This document shows positions 1 to 7,189 of a stretch of DNA of 64,000 nt, piece after piece. The notes beneath the pieces were generated by a model that was given only the letters and a program-made list of their open reading frames with translations, made no database searches and had not been told where the DNA came from. Source of the stretch: Pedosphaera sp. GTDB taxonomy: Bacteria; Verrucomicrobiota; Verrucomicrobiia; Limisphaerales; JADLHS01. How positions within the stretch are numbered: the first letter of the stretch is position 1; every line of letters starts with the position of its first letter. The translations under genes were made by a program, and so were the position numbers. The stretch is from NCBI GenBank assembly GCA_009695195.1, contig SIBJ01000001.1, positions 157,110 to 221,109 of the forward strand, read 5' to 3'.

Positions 1-14
1 AAAACAAACCCCGC

Positions 15-941
15 ATGTCCGCCAAGACCCCGCACCCCAGCCGCCGGCGCCCGCCGGCTTTTGACCTGCCGCAATTCCTCGAAACGCGCACCGCGACCGT
101 CAACGCGGCGCTCGACCGTTTTCTGCCCTGCACGACGATGAAGCCGAAAACGATTCACAAGGCCATGCGCTACTCGCTCTTCGCCGGCGGCAAGCGGATG
201 CGGCCCGCGCTCGTGCTCGCGGCGGCGGCGGCGTGCGGCGGGCGCGAATCCGATGCGCTGCCGCTCGCGTGCGCCGTCGAGTGCATCCACACCTATTCGC
301 TCGTGCATGACGATCTGCCGGCGATGGACAATGACGATTACCGCCGCGGCAAGCTGACGAACCACAAAGTTTTCGGCGAAGGCATCGCCATCCTCGCGGG
401 CGACGCGCTGTTGACGCAGGCGTTCGAGCTCGCGGCGCAGTGCAAAGGTTGGCAGCGGTATTCGCATCGGCAAATCATTTTGGAGATCGCGCGCGCGTCC
501 GGCTCGCTGCAACTCATCGCCGGACAGGTGGCCGATCTCGAAGGCGAAGGCAAAAAGACTTCCGCCGCGCAGTTGAAGTACATTCACGAGCGCAAGACCT
601 CGGCGTTGCTCTGCTGCTCCGCACGGCTCGGCGGCATGAGCGCGAACTGTTCCGCCGCGCAACTCAAGGCGCTCACGGATTTCGGCTATCACGTCGGCCT
701 CGCGTTCCAGGTGATTGACGACATCCTCGACGTGACGCAGACGAGCGAACAACTCGGCAAGACGGCGGGCAAGGACACTCAGGCGCAGAAGGCGACGTAT
801 CCCTCAATCGTTGGTTTGGAGAAGTCGCGGAAGATTGCGACGGACCTCACGAACAAAGCCTTCGCCGCGCTGAAAGTTTTCAAAGGCCGCGCCGTGGCGC
901 TCGAAGCGCTGGCGGAATTTCTGTTGAAGCGGGACCGTTGA
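15..941 (+). CDS. ispA: Polyprenyl (farnesyl/geranylgeranyl) diphosphate synthase
   Basis: Condenses isopentenyl diphosphate with allylic diphosphates to make C15-C20 prenyl diphosphates for quinones, carotenoids or undecaprenol. The 308-residue protein has both aspartate-rich motifs of trans-prenyl synthases. The first is DDLPAMD at residues 99-105, followed by the usual RRGK. The second is DDILD at 235-239. FAGGKRMRP at 57-65 is the IPP-binding region. Length matches the IspA family. The start is the first ATG in the window, and the true start could lie upstream because only 14 bases precede it. Product chain length cannot be read with confidence, so FPP versus GGPP synthase is open. Confidence 0.93.
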   Translation: MSAKTPHPSRRRPPAFDLPQFLETRTATVNAALDRFLPCTTMKPKTIHKAMRYSLFAGGKRMRPALVLAAAAACGGRESDALPLACAVECIHTYSLVHDDLPAMDNDDYRRGKLTNHKVFGEGIAILAGDALLTQAFELAAQCKGWQRYSHRQIILEIARASGSLQLIAGQVADLEGEGKKTSAAQLKYIHERKTSALLCCSARLGGMSANCSAAQLKALTDFGYHVGLAFQVIDDILDVTQTSEQLGKTAGKDTQAQKATYPSIVGLEKSRKIATDLTNKAFAALKVFKGRAVALEALAEFLLKRDR

Positions 942-1152
942 ACCAAGCCGCGCCGCCTCGCTGACCGCGCGCCAGTGGCCGTGGACAATTCGGGCTTGAC
1001 CCTCCAACCGCCCAGGCGCAAAGTCGGCGCATGAAAGCCGGCGGAACAGCATCTTTCGCAAACCGCGTACTGTCGCGATCGGCGGCGCGCGTCGGGTTGG
1101 GCCGTTCGGCAAAATGGAAAAGCACGGGCAACAACGACCAATGGAGGACAAG

Positions 1153-1287
1153 ATGAGCTGGGCAACCTTCGGAAAAGTGGTCTTACTGATCGTGATCTTC
1201 GCGTTCGTGACCACGTTAGTGAAATGCATGCACGACATGAAGTGCACGGCATGCAAAACGCCACCGGTGGCCGCGGCGACGCCGTAA
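1153..1287 (+). CDS. Small single-span membrane protein with CxxC
   Basis: A 44-codon ORF preceded by a good ribosome site (GGAGG at 1143-1147, five bases before the ATG). An in-frame ATG at 1141 would overlap that site, so 1153 is preferred. The product has one hydrophobic helix (VVLLIVIFAFVTTLV, about residues 9-23). A short tail follows with three cysteines (KCMHDMKCTACK) that includes a CxxC pair, then an Ala/Pro end. I do not recognise the family. The CxxC could bind a metal or take part in redox chemistry at the membrane surface. It is followed by a terminator-like sequence, which supports an independent unit. Confidence 0.55.
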   Translation: MSWATFGKVVLLIVIFAFVTTLVKCMHDMKCTACKTPPVAAATP

Positions 1288-1392
1288 CCGGCCACAGTAA
1301 TTTCGAGCCAGACCGGTCACCGGTGGGCGCTCCAGCCCGCGCCGCAATGATGCCGGCGCCACCAATCGATTTTAGGAATGCCTTGCTCGAGG

Positions 1393-1431
1393 CGACCGGG
1401 CGAAAGCCGGGTGACTTAATCAAGTTTTTTT
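1393..1431 (+). terminator. Candidate intrinsic terminator
   Basis: A GC-rich stem with a GAAA loop (about 1395-1411) is followed by a small ACTT/AAGT hairpin and a run of seven T at 1425-1431. It lies just past the 44-residue membrane peptide. It also sits against the 3' end of the convergent TPR gene, so it may separate the two. Confidence 0.5.
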
Positions 1432-1434
1432 CCG

Positions 1435-2829
1435 CTACTGCCCGGCGTAATAGGCTTCCACCCGCGGGCCCACGTCTTTGTAGCCGCTGTCCACTTCGTA
1501 GATGAGTTTGAGCTGCTCGAACGCCTCCTCCTTTTTGCCCATGCTTTCCAACACGGCGCAGAGGTTGTAGATCAAATCCATCTTCTCCTCGTCGAACACC
1601 AGCTTCTCCTTGATGGCTTCCTGCAACGTCTTGGCCGCGAGGTCGAACATCTTCCGTTTCGCATAGCACTGCGCGAGATAATTCATCGCCGGCGATTTCT
1701 TGTGCGGATTATTTCGCGCCTTTTGAAATTCCGCGATGGCTTCGCCAATTTTTCCGGCCTGAAAATACAGCACGCCCATCTCGAAACGAATCGCCATGTC
1801 GGTCGGAAATTTTTCCACCCGCCGCTGGCACTCGGCCGTCTGGAACGCCGCCTTCTCCGCCGTGAGTTGCGCGACGCGCTCGGCGTGATCCGGCGCGGCC
1901 GGATCGAGCGTTTCGATCTGATGATCGAACCGGCGCGACTTGGTCTGGGCGATCGCGCCGTCGAGCGACGGATCATTGCCCATCTCGGATTTTTTCACGA
2001 CGTCGTAAAGCGCGAGCGCGCGGCCAAAATTCTTCTTCGACGTGTAAAGCTCCGCGAGTGAGCGCGCGAGCTTGAGGTTGTCCGGTTCGGTCTTCAGGCG
2101 GGCTTCGTATTCGTCAATCAGCTTGAGCGCATTGTCCTCCGTTTTTTGCACGCGGTTTTCCTGTTCCAGCGACTTCGCTTCCTCCTCGTTCCGCAAAATG
2201 TCGCGATAGGAACCCTGGCCGCCGGCGATCTTGTCGTAGCCGCCCTCGCCCAGCGTGCGGCGGGCGGAAAGATTTTTCACCGCCTGCCCGAGTTCGGGAT
2301 CGTTCGGCATGGCACGCGCGAATTCGAGCAGGATGCGCTCGGCGTTCTTCGTGTCGCCGGTGTCCGCGAGCGTGTTGGCGAACTGGATGGCCAGCGCCTT
2401 GTCCTTGGGCGAATTCCTCACCAACACGTCGAGCGACATCACCGCCGTCTGCGGCATTTCCAGCGCGGTCGCGGCCTCGACGATGACGCGATGCGCGCCG
2501 GTATTGGTGGGGTCGCTGTTGAGAATGTCTTCCGCGATGCTCATGGCCTCGACGGGATCGTTGCGCAAAACGGACTGGGCCTTGAGCACCTGTGGCGAGT
2601 TGCTGGCGCTGCTCCAGGCTTTTTTGAAAAAGCCTCCGCGACCGCCGGACTTGCCCTGTTGCGCCTTGCGCAGGGCGCGGCGCACGTCAATGACGCTGGG
2701 TTCGCGCGCGAGCACCTGGCAAAAGAGGTCAATGGCGTAGTCGAAGTTGTCGCGCTGCAAGGCCTCGCTGCCCTTGGTGAACAGCGGGCGCAGGTCGCGC
2801 GGGATTTCGTTCACGGTTTTCTCGGACAT
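1435..2829 (-). CDS. Tetratricopeptide repeat protein
   Basis: A 464-residue protein with TPR-type helical repeats. The clearest are near the C-terminus, for example MAIRFEMGVLYFQAGKIGEA and AMNYLAQCYAKRKMFDLAAK. The frame stays open further upstream, but the start at MSEKTVNEIPRDL is preferred because the extra 44 residues are Arg/Ala/Pro-rich and look non-coding. No signal peptide is visible, so it is probably cytoplasmic. A basic Gly-rich stretch with a short hydrophobic end follows the first repeat (about residues 60-75). TPRs mediate protein contacts and no partner is evident. It follows cysN on the same strand about 160 bases downstream and could be the last gene of that transcript. Confidence 0.8.
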   Translation of the reverse strand: MSEKTVNEIPRDLRPLFTKGSEALQRDNFDYAIDLFCQVLAREPSVIDVRRALRKAQQGKSGGRGGFFKKAWSSASNSPQVLKAQSVLRNDPVEAMSIAEDILNSDPTNTGAHRVIVEAATALEMPQTAVMSLDVLVRNSPKDKALAIQFANTLADTGDTKNAERILLEFARAMPNDPELGQAVKNLSARRTLGEGGYDKIAGGQGSYRDILRNEEEAKSLEQENRVQKTEDNALKLIDEYEARLKTEPDNLKLARSLAELYTSKKNFGRALALYDVVKKSEMGNDPSLDGAIAQTKSRRFDHQIETLDPAAPDHAERVAQLTAEKAAFQTAECQRRVEKFPTDMAIRFEMGVLYFQAGKIGEAIAEFQKARNNPHKKSPAMNYLAQCYAKRKMFDLAAKTLQEAIKEKLVFDEEKMDLIYNLCAVLESMGKKEEAFEQLKLIYEVDSGYKDVGPRVEAYYAGQ

Positions 2830-2990
2830 GGCAATGCAATGTAGCCGCAGCCCGCCGGAAAAATCCACTGCAATTTCGCGGGGCGCGGCCGTCCCGGCCG
2901 CAGCGGGGTCCGAAGAAAGTACCGCGGCGTTGTTTTCCCGTCCGGGATTTTGCCATCGCACGCGCTGCGGCGGAGACCGCCGCGCGCCGC

Positions 2991-4310
2991 TTAAATTGCG
3001 AAGTCGTCGTACTCCGGCTTCACCATGGCCGTCGGCGGCAGCAACATGCCGGCGCCAACGGTCGCGTTCGTCCCCGGCTCGATGAGGATGAACGAACCCG
3101 TCAAACGGTTCGCGCCGTAGCCGTCGAACACCAGCGGCTTCGCCGCGCGGATGCGAACCTCACCGATGTCGTTCATCGTGAGTTCGCCCGGGTTCGGCTC
3201 GGGGTCGAACGTGTGAATGTCCACCTTGCTCTCGATGCTCGTGACGATGGCCTGGACCGTTTGCGTCGTGTGCTTGAGAAAAAATTTCCGGCCTGGTTGC
3301 AGCGGCTTCGGCTGCATCCAGGAAACGCGCGCGTGTAATTCCGCGCTCATGCCCGGCAGGCCCTCGAAGCCCACGATCATGTCGCCGCGGCTGATGTCGA
3401 GATCGTGTTCGAGCACGAGCGTGACGGACTGCGGACAGAAAGCCTCGTGCAGCGGCCCGTCGTAGGTCCAGATTTCCTTCACCGTGCTGCGCAAACCGCC
3501 CGGGAGCACGAGCACTTTTTGTCCGCGCTTGACGATGCCGCCGGCGATCTGCCCGCTCAAACCGCGGAAGTCGTGCAGTTCCTTGTTCGTCGGATTGTTC
3601 GGGCGGTTGACCCACTGCACCGGAAAACGAAGCGCGCTCAGATTCCAGTCGCTCGCGATGTGGACGGTTTCCAGATGGCGCAGCAACGTCGGCCCCTCGA
3701 ACCACGGCGTTTTTTCCGAGCGATCAACCACGTTGTCGCCGTTGAGCGCGCTGATGGGAATGAACTTCACGTCCTTGAACACGTCGAGCTTCGGCAGGAA
3801 CGCTTCGATGGCGTCGCGGATTTCGAGGAAGCGGTCCTCGCTCCACTCCACGAGGTCCATCTTGTTCACGGCGAAGACGAGGTGCGGAATGCCGAGCATC
3901 GCGGCGATGAACGTGTGCCGCCGCGTCTGCTCGATGACGCTCAGCCGCGCGTCCACGAGGACGATGGAAAGATTCGCCGTGCTCGCGCCGGTGACCATGT
4001 TGCGCGTGTACTGCACGTGGCCCGGCGTGTCGGCGACGATGAACTTGCGGCGCGGCGTGGCGATGTAGCGATACGCGACGTCAATGGTGATGCCCTGCTC
4101 GCGTTCGGCGCGCAAGCCGTCGGTGAGGTTCGCCAAATTTATCTGGCCGCCGCCGGTGATGTCGGCGGAACGTTCGAGCGCTTCCATCTGATCTTCCATG
4201 ATGCTCTTGGAATCGAAGAGCAGCCGGCCGATGAGCGTGGACTTGCCGTCGTCCACCGAGCCGCAGGTGTTGAAGCGGAGGATTTCGATTGGGTGTTGGG
4301 AGTGGGGCAT
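2991..4310 (-). CDS. cysN: Sulfate adenylyltransferase large subunit (GTPase)
   Basis: The GTP-hydrolysing subunit of ATP sulfurylase. With CysD it makes adenosine 5'-phosphosulfate from ATP and sulfate. The 439-residue EF-Tu-like protein has G1 GSVDDGKST (17-25), G3 DTPGH (94-98) and G4 NKMD (149-152), then the beta-barrel domains. It has no C-terminal APS kinase domain, so it is not a NodQ-type fusion. It lies downstream of cysD on the same strand. The spacer between them carries an inverted repeat. The start at MPHSQHPIEILRF gives the normal N-terminus of the family. Confidence 0.95.
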   Translation of the reverse strand: MPHSQHPIEILRFNTCGSVDDGKSTLIGRLLFDSKSIMEDQMEALERSADITGGGQINLANLTDGLRAEREQGITIDVAYRYIATPRRKFIVADTPGHVQYTRNMVTGASTANLSIVLVDARLSVIEQTRRHTFIAAMLGIPHLVFAVNKMDLVEWSEDRFLEIRDAIEAFLPKLDVFKDVKFIPISALNGDNVVDRSEKTPWFEGPTLLRHLETVHIASDWNLSALRFPVQWVNRPNNPTNKELHDFRGLSGQIAGGIVKRGQKVLVLPGGLRSTVKEIWTYDGPLHEAFCPQSVTLVLEHDLDISRGDMIVGFEGLPGMSAELHARVSWMQPKPLQPGRKFFLKHTTQTVQAIVTSIESKVDIHTFDPEPNPGELTMNDIGEVRIRAAKPLVFDGYGANRLTGSFILIEPGTNATVGAGMLLPPTAMVKPEYDDFAI

Positions 4311-4318
4311 GGAATGAA

Positions 4319-4404
4319 ACCGCTAATCTGCGCTGATCTGCGCTGATAAAAAATGTTTCGCGACCGGTTTCATGAATTAGCGATGATTAGCGCAGATTAG
4401 CGGT
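4319..4404. repeat. Inverted repeat in the cysD-cysN spacer
   Basis: Two arms of about 26 bases, ACCGCTAATCTGCGCTGATC and its near complement ending GCGCAGATTAGCGGT, flank a loop of about 30 bases. It fills almost the whole gap between cysD and cysN. The wording differs from the CACGGAT family but the layout is the same. In the transcript it would form a hairpin that could set relative cysD/cysN levels. Confidence 0.7.
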
Positions 4405-5342
4405 CAAAAATACCCGGCCTTTTTCCGGTCTTCCATCGCGGCCTCGCTTGCCTTGTCGTCGGCGCGCGTGCCGCGTTCGGTCACGCGCGCGGCGGCGACC
4501 TCGGCGATGATGTCATCCACGCTGTCGGCGCGGGACTCGATCATGCCGGTGCTGATCATGTCGGCGATGGTGCGGACGCGGACGACGAGCTTGGCGAACT
4601 TCTCGGCCGGCTTGGGCCGCGCGCCGGCGTAAGGGTCCGGCTTCGCGGGGTCCGTGTGCGGCGGCGGAACGGGAATCCATTGCCCGCCGCGGCGGAAACA
4701 TTCGCGCTCATGACTGAAATAAATATTCGGCACCTCGAGCTGTTCGCGCTTGATGTATTCCCAAACGTCCATCTCGGTCCAGTTCGAGAGCGGGAAGGCG
4801 CGCATGTTCTCGCCGGGATTGAGGCGGCCGTTGTAAAGGTTCCAGATTTCCGGGCGTTGATTTTTCGGATCCCACTGGCCGAAGCCGTCGCGGAAACTGA
4901 AGAAGCGTTCCTTCGCGCGGGCTTTCTCCTCGTCGCGTCGCGCGCCACCGATGCAGCAATCGAACCGGAACTCCTCGATCGCGCCGAGCAGCACCGGAAT
5001 CTGCAATTGATTGCGGCTGATCTGACCGGGCGCAACGTGCGCCGAGCCTTTGGCAATCGCCTCGTCCACGGTGCGAACGAGCAGCTTCGCGCCGAGTTCT
5101 TTCGCGCGGCGGTCGCGAAACTCCAGCAGCTCGGGAAATTCGTGGCCGGTCTCGACGTTGAGAAACGGCATCGGGATGTCCGACGGACGAAACGCTTTCT
5201 CCGCGAGCCGCAGGATGCAGATGGAATCCTTGCCGCCGGAAAACAAGATCGCCGGGCGCTCGAACTCCGCGGCGACTTCACGCAGGACGTGGATCGCCTC
5301 CGTCTCCAAGTATTGAAGATGATCGAGATGGTAGGTGTTCAT
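4404..5342 (-). CDS. cysD: Sulfate adenylyltransferase small subunit
   Basis: Catalytic ATP-pyrophosphatase-type subunit of ATP sulfurylase, partner of CysN. It is 312 residues when started at MNTYHLDHLQYLE, the conserved CysD N-terminus. The frame is open for 23 more codons upstream, but these come from the CACGGATT repeat and are rejected. The PP-loop SGGKDS is at residues 35-40. The conserved GGARRDEEKARAKER region follows, and the protein ends in KKAGYF as is usual for CysD. It sits in the sulfate reduction cluster, separated from cysH by the GxxExxY insertion. Confidence 0.95.
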   Translation of the reverse strand: MNTYHLDHLQYLETEAIHVLREVAAEFERPAILFSGGKDSICILRLAEKAFRPSDIPMPFLNVETGHEFPELLEFRDRRAKELGAKLLVRTVDEAIAKGSAHVAPGQISRNQLQIPVLLGAIEEFRFDCCIGGARRDEEKARAKERFFSFRDGFGQWDPKNQRPEIWNLYNGRLNPGENMRAFPLSNWTEMDVWEYIKREQLEVPNIYFSHERECFRRGGQWIPVPPPHTDPAKPDPYAGARPKPAEKFAKLVVRVRTIADMISTGMIESRADSVDDIIAEVAAARVTERGTRADDKASEAAMEDRKKAGYF

Positions 5343-5346
5343 TAAG

Positions 5347-5780
5347 ACACGGATTTCACGGATTGGCACGGATTCATAAAATGACGCGCTTCCACTCAAG
5401 CGAATCACCACCGAAGTTGACCAGCAAACCGAGCCGCAGCTTCGAGGCAGCGAGATAGTTCAGAACCTGTTTTACATGTGCGTCAGCCAGCTTTTCCACC
5501 GCTTTAGCCTCGAACAGGATTTTATCCCAGGTCACGAAATCCGCTTTGTAGAGGTGCGGAAGAATTACGTTCTTGTATCGAACTTCATACGCCTTCTCGC
5601 GAGTGAACGGAATCTTGGCCCGGCTCAATTCGACCACCAAGGCGTCTTTGTAAATCACCTCGTCATGGCCCTTGCCCAGTTCGCGATGGATTTCCATGCG
5701 AAACCCGATCAACTGGCGCGTTTCGTCTCGATACAGCAGTTCTGACATAAGTGATCCGTGAAAATCCGTGTAATCCGTGT
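5347..5780. mobile_element. GxxExxY gene unit bounded by 27-bp inverted repeats
   Basis: Left arm 5347-5373 and right arm 5754-5780 are inverted copies agreeing at 24 of 27 positions by hand count. Each is built from CACGGATT-like words. The enclosed gene stops at the edge of the left arm and starts a few bases inside the right arm. The unit lies exactly between the cysH stop and the cysD start, so it looks like a compact insertion into a spacer. No transposase is present, so any movement would have to be driven in trans. Related CACGGAT words recur near 13212-13243 and 17985-18015. Confidence 0.55.
5374..5748 (-). CDS. GxxExxY family protein
   Basis: A 124-residue protein starting at MSELLYRDE. 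The 26 codons upstream in the same frame lie in the flanking repeat. It shows the family motif GHDEVIY in ELGKGHDEVIYKDAL. PHLYKADFVTWDKILFEAKA follows, a D...ExK arrangement like PD-(D/E)xK nuclease folds. The C-terminus (QVLNYLAASKLRLGLLVNFG) is typical of the family. The biological role is not established, and nuclease-like activity is an inference from the fold. It is embedded between cysH and cysD and has nothing obvious to do with sulfur metabolism. Confidence 0.85.
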   Translation of the reverse strand: MSELLYRDETRQLIGFRMEIHRELGKGHDEVIYKDALVVELSRAKIPFTREKAYEVRYKNVILPHLYKADFVTWDKILFEAKAVEKLADAHVKQVLNYLAASKLRLGLLVNFGGDSLEWKRVIL

Positions 5781-6437
5781 CTAACTCCTCACCGCCGCGC
5801 CGCCCCACGTCGCGTGCAAACCGCACTCGCGCTTCTCGTCGGCCTTCGCCGGATCAAAATAATCCCACTCGTTCGGCAGATTGTGCTGATTGAGATAGGC
5901 CTCCATCTCGGCATCGCTCCAATAAAACACCGGGCTGACTTTCAGCGCGCCGAAATTCTTGTCTTCACTCACGATGTCGAGACCGGCGCGATTCGGATTC
6001 TGCACTTTGCGCAGAGCGGTGATCCAGACGGTGGGCGCGAGTTCTTTCATGCCGCGTTGAAACGGCTCGAGTTTCATCACGGCGCTGAACTGTTTCAGTT
6101 CTTTCTCCTGTTCCGTCGTCGGAATTGGACCATGAATCGCGTCGCGGTGCGCGGGCGTCATCTTCGGCAGGTACGGCTTGAGGTTCAACTTGAGTTGCGC
6201 GCGCAATTGCTCCGCGTGCTGATAGGTCGCCGGACGATTGTAACCGTGATCCACCCACAACACCGGAATGTCCGGCTGCACCTGCGTGGCGAGATGGAGC
6301 ACCACGGCTTCGTACGGCCGGAAGTTGGTCGAGACGATGACGCGGCCCTTCGCCTGCGCGACGGCCCAGCGCACGACGTCGAGCGCGGACTGGTTGCGCA
6401 ACTCGGCGTTGGCGTTGGCGATTTGGTCGGTGGTCAT
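5781..6437 (-). CDS. cysH: Phosphoadenylyl-sulfate reductase (CysH family)
   Basis: Reduces PAPS (or APS) to sulfite with thioredoxin or glutaredoxin. The 218-residue protein has the modified PP-loop region (VIVSTNFRPYEAVVLHLA, about 33-50), PVLWVDHGYN, and the catalytic ECGLH with Cys205 near the C-terminus. The paired cysteines that ligate a [4Fe-4S] cluster in plant-type APS reductases are absent, which favours the PAPS-dependent type. The start codon overlaps the stop of the upstream nucleotidyltransferase (ATGA). A second, diverged copy of the first 20 codons lies at 7082-7141. The stop codon touches the inverted repeat of the GxxExxY unit. Confidence 0.92.
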   Translation of the reverse strand: MTTDQIANANAELRNQSALDVVRWAVAQAKGRVIVSTNFRPYEAVVLHLATQVQPDIPVLWVDHGYNRPATYQHAEQLRAQLKLNLKPYLPKMTPAHRDAIHGPIPTTEQEKELKQFSAVMKLEPFQRGMKELAPTVWITALRKVQNPNRAGLDIVSEDKNFGALKVSPVFYWSDAEMEAYLNQHNLPNEWDYFDPAKADEKRECGLHATWGGAAVRS

Positions 6438-6895
6438 TCAGGTTTTGTCAGTTGTTCAACATCCGCCAAATCTTTCAGGCGTGCGCTCGCCTTCTTATTG
6501 GCCAGCAAGTCTTCCCGACTGATGAGCTTCACGGGTTGCCCATCCACCGTATCGGTCACGCGCCGCTCGTAGCAGCGTTGGAAATCTCCGCCGGAAACTT
6601 TCGGCAATATCTCGATCAGATTCGGCACGGCGCCGAAGCGCGTCACATTTTCGCCGTCCAGAAACCATTCCCGCGCCACGCCTTCGAGCTGGCCACCGAA
6701 GAAAGTGTTGATCGCCTTCACCAAGCGGTCGGCGTTCTCGTCAGAAACGCGAACCCAAACGTCCATGTCCCGCGTGGGACGGTAGTACCCGTGGTAAGCC
6801 ACGGCATGACCTCCGACGAGCAGATACTCAACCCCAGCTTCGTTTAGACAGGTTAGGAAGTCGCGGAAGTCGTCGCTGAGATGACGTGGGTCCAT
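6434..6895 (-). CDS. Nucleotidyltransferase-fold protein, toxin-antitoxin-like
   Basis: A 153-residue protein with the motif VGGHAVAYHGY then RPTRDMDVWV (about residues 26-48). This is the pol-beta nucleotidyltransferase arrangement (GG...DxD) seen in AbiEii- and MNT-like stand-alone enzymes. It has no signal or membrane segment. Its stop overlaps the cysH start as ATGA, and its start lies inside the preceding 71-residue gene (68-base overlap). The two form a translationally linked pair inserted into the sulfate operon. A toxin-antitoxin or defence role is inferred from the family and the pairing, not shown by the sequence. Confidence 0.75.
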   Translation of the reverse strand: MDPRHLSDDFRDFLTCLNEAGVEYLLVGGHAVAYHGYYRPTRDMDVWVRVSDENADRLVKAINTFFGGQLEGVAREWFLDGENVTRFGAVPNLIEILPKVSGGDFQRCYERRVTDTVDGQPVKLISREDLLANKKASARLKDLADVEQLTKPE

Positions 6896-7043
6896 AGGCG
6901 TATTGGCGGGCGAGTTCTAGTTGGTGCAACCGTTCGAGCGGAGTCAGAGACCGTTGCCAGGCGCGGTCAGCCGCTTCGGCGTCAGCAAATGATTTGAACC
7001 GGGTGACAATCGGCTGGATGACTTTTGGGCGGCGGTCGTTCAT
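6828..7043 (-). CDS. Small partner protein of the nucleotidyltransferase
   Basis: A 71-residue ORF. The first 50 residues look like real protein (FKSFADAEAADRAWQRSLTP followed by LERLHQLELAR). I recognise this as similar to small genes that often precede stand-alone nucleotidyltransferases, though I cannot name the family. The last 20 residues are basic and Pro/Ser-rich and overlap the nucleotidyltransferase start. They may be a frameshifted end, since the usual partner keeps a helical C-terminus. The ATG overlaps the TGA of the cysH-start relic, so translation could be coupled to it. It may be the antitoxin of the pair. Confidence 0.6.
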   Translation of the reverse strand: MNDRRPKVIQPIVTRFKSFADAEAADRAWQRSLTPLERLHQLELARQYAYGPTSSQRRLPRLPNLSKRSWG

Positions 7044-7141
7044 GCGTTGATGGTATCAAATACCGCAGTGGGAGTCACTAGCTCGAGTGCGGGCTGATTG
7101 CACGACTCGGCGTTGGCTTGGGAAATTTGTTCTGGCGTCAT
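7040..7141 (-). pseudogene. cysH': Duplicated cysH 5' end (33-codon relic or leader ORF)
   Basis: The frame reads MTPEQISQANAESCNQPALE and then runs out of homology. The intact cysH begins MTTDQIANANAELRNQSALD. Over the first 60 bases the two agree at 46 positions by hand count. After codon 20 the frame continues for 13 unrelated residues to a TGA that overlaps the next ATG. It lies where cysH should begin, directly after the sulfite reductase gene. It therefore looks like the original cysH start left behind when the nucleotidyltransferase pair inserted. It may still be translated as a short leader that couples the cassette to the operon. Confidence 0.7.
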
Positions 7142-7164
7142 GGGAAAACGCAGTTGCGAATTGC

Positions 7165-7182
7165 GGCCGGCGAACGCCGGCC
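7165..7182. other. Short perfect hairpin after the sulfite reductase gene
   Basis: GGCCGGCG-AA-CGCCGGCC forms a perfect 8-bp stem in the 48-base spacer between the sulfite reductase stop and the cysH relic. There is no T-run, so it is more likely an RNA-stabilising or attenuating hairpin than a terminator. Confidence 0.5.
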
Positions 7183-7189
7183 GGGAATT

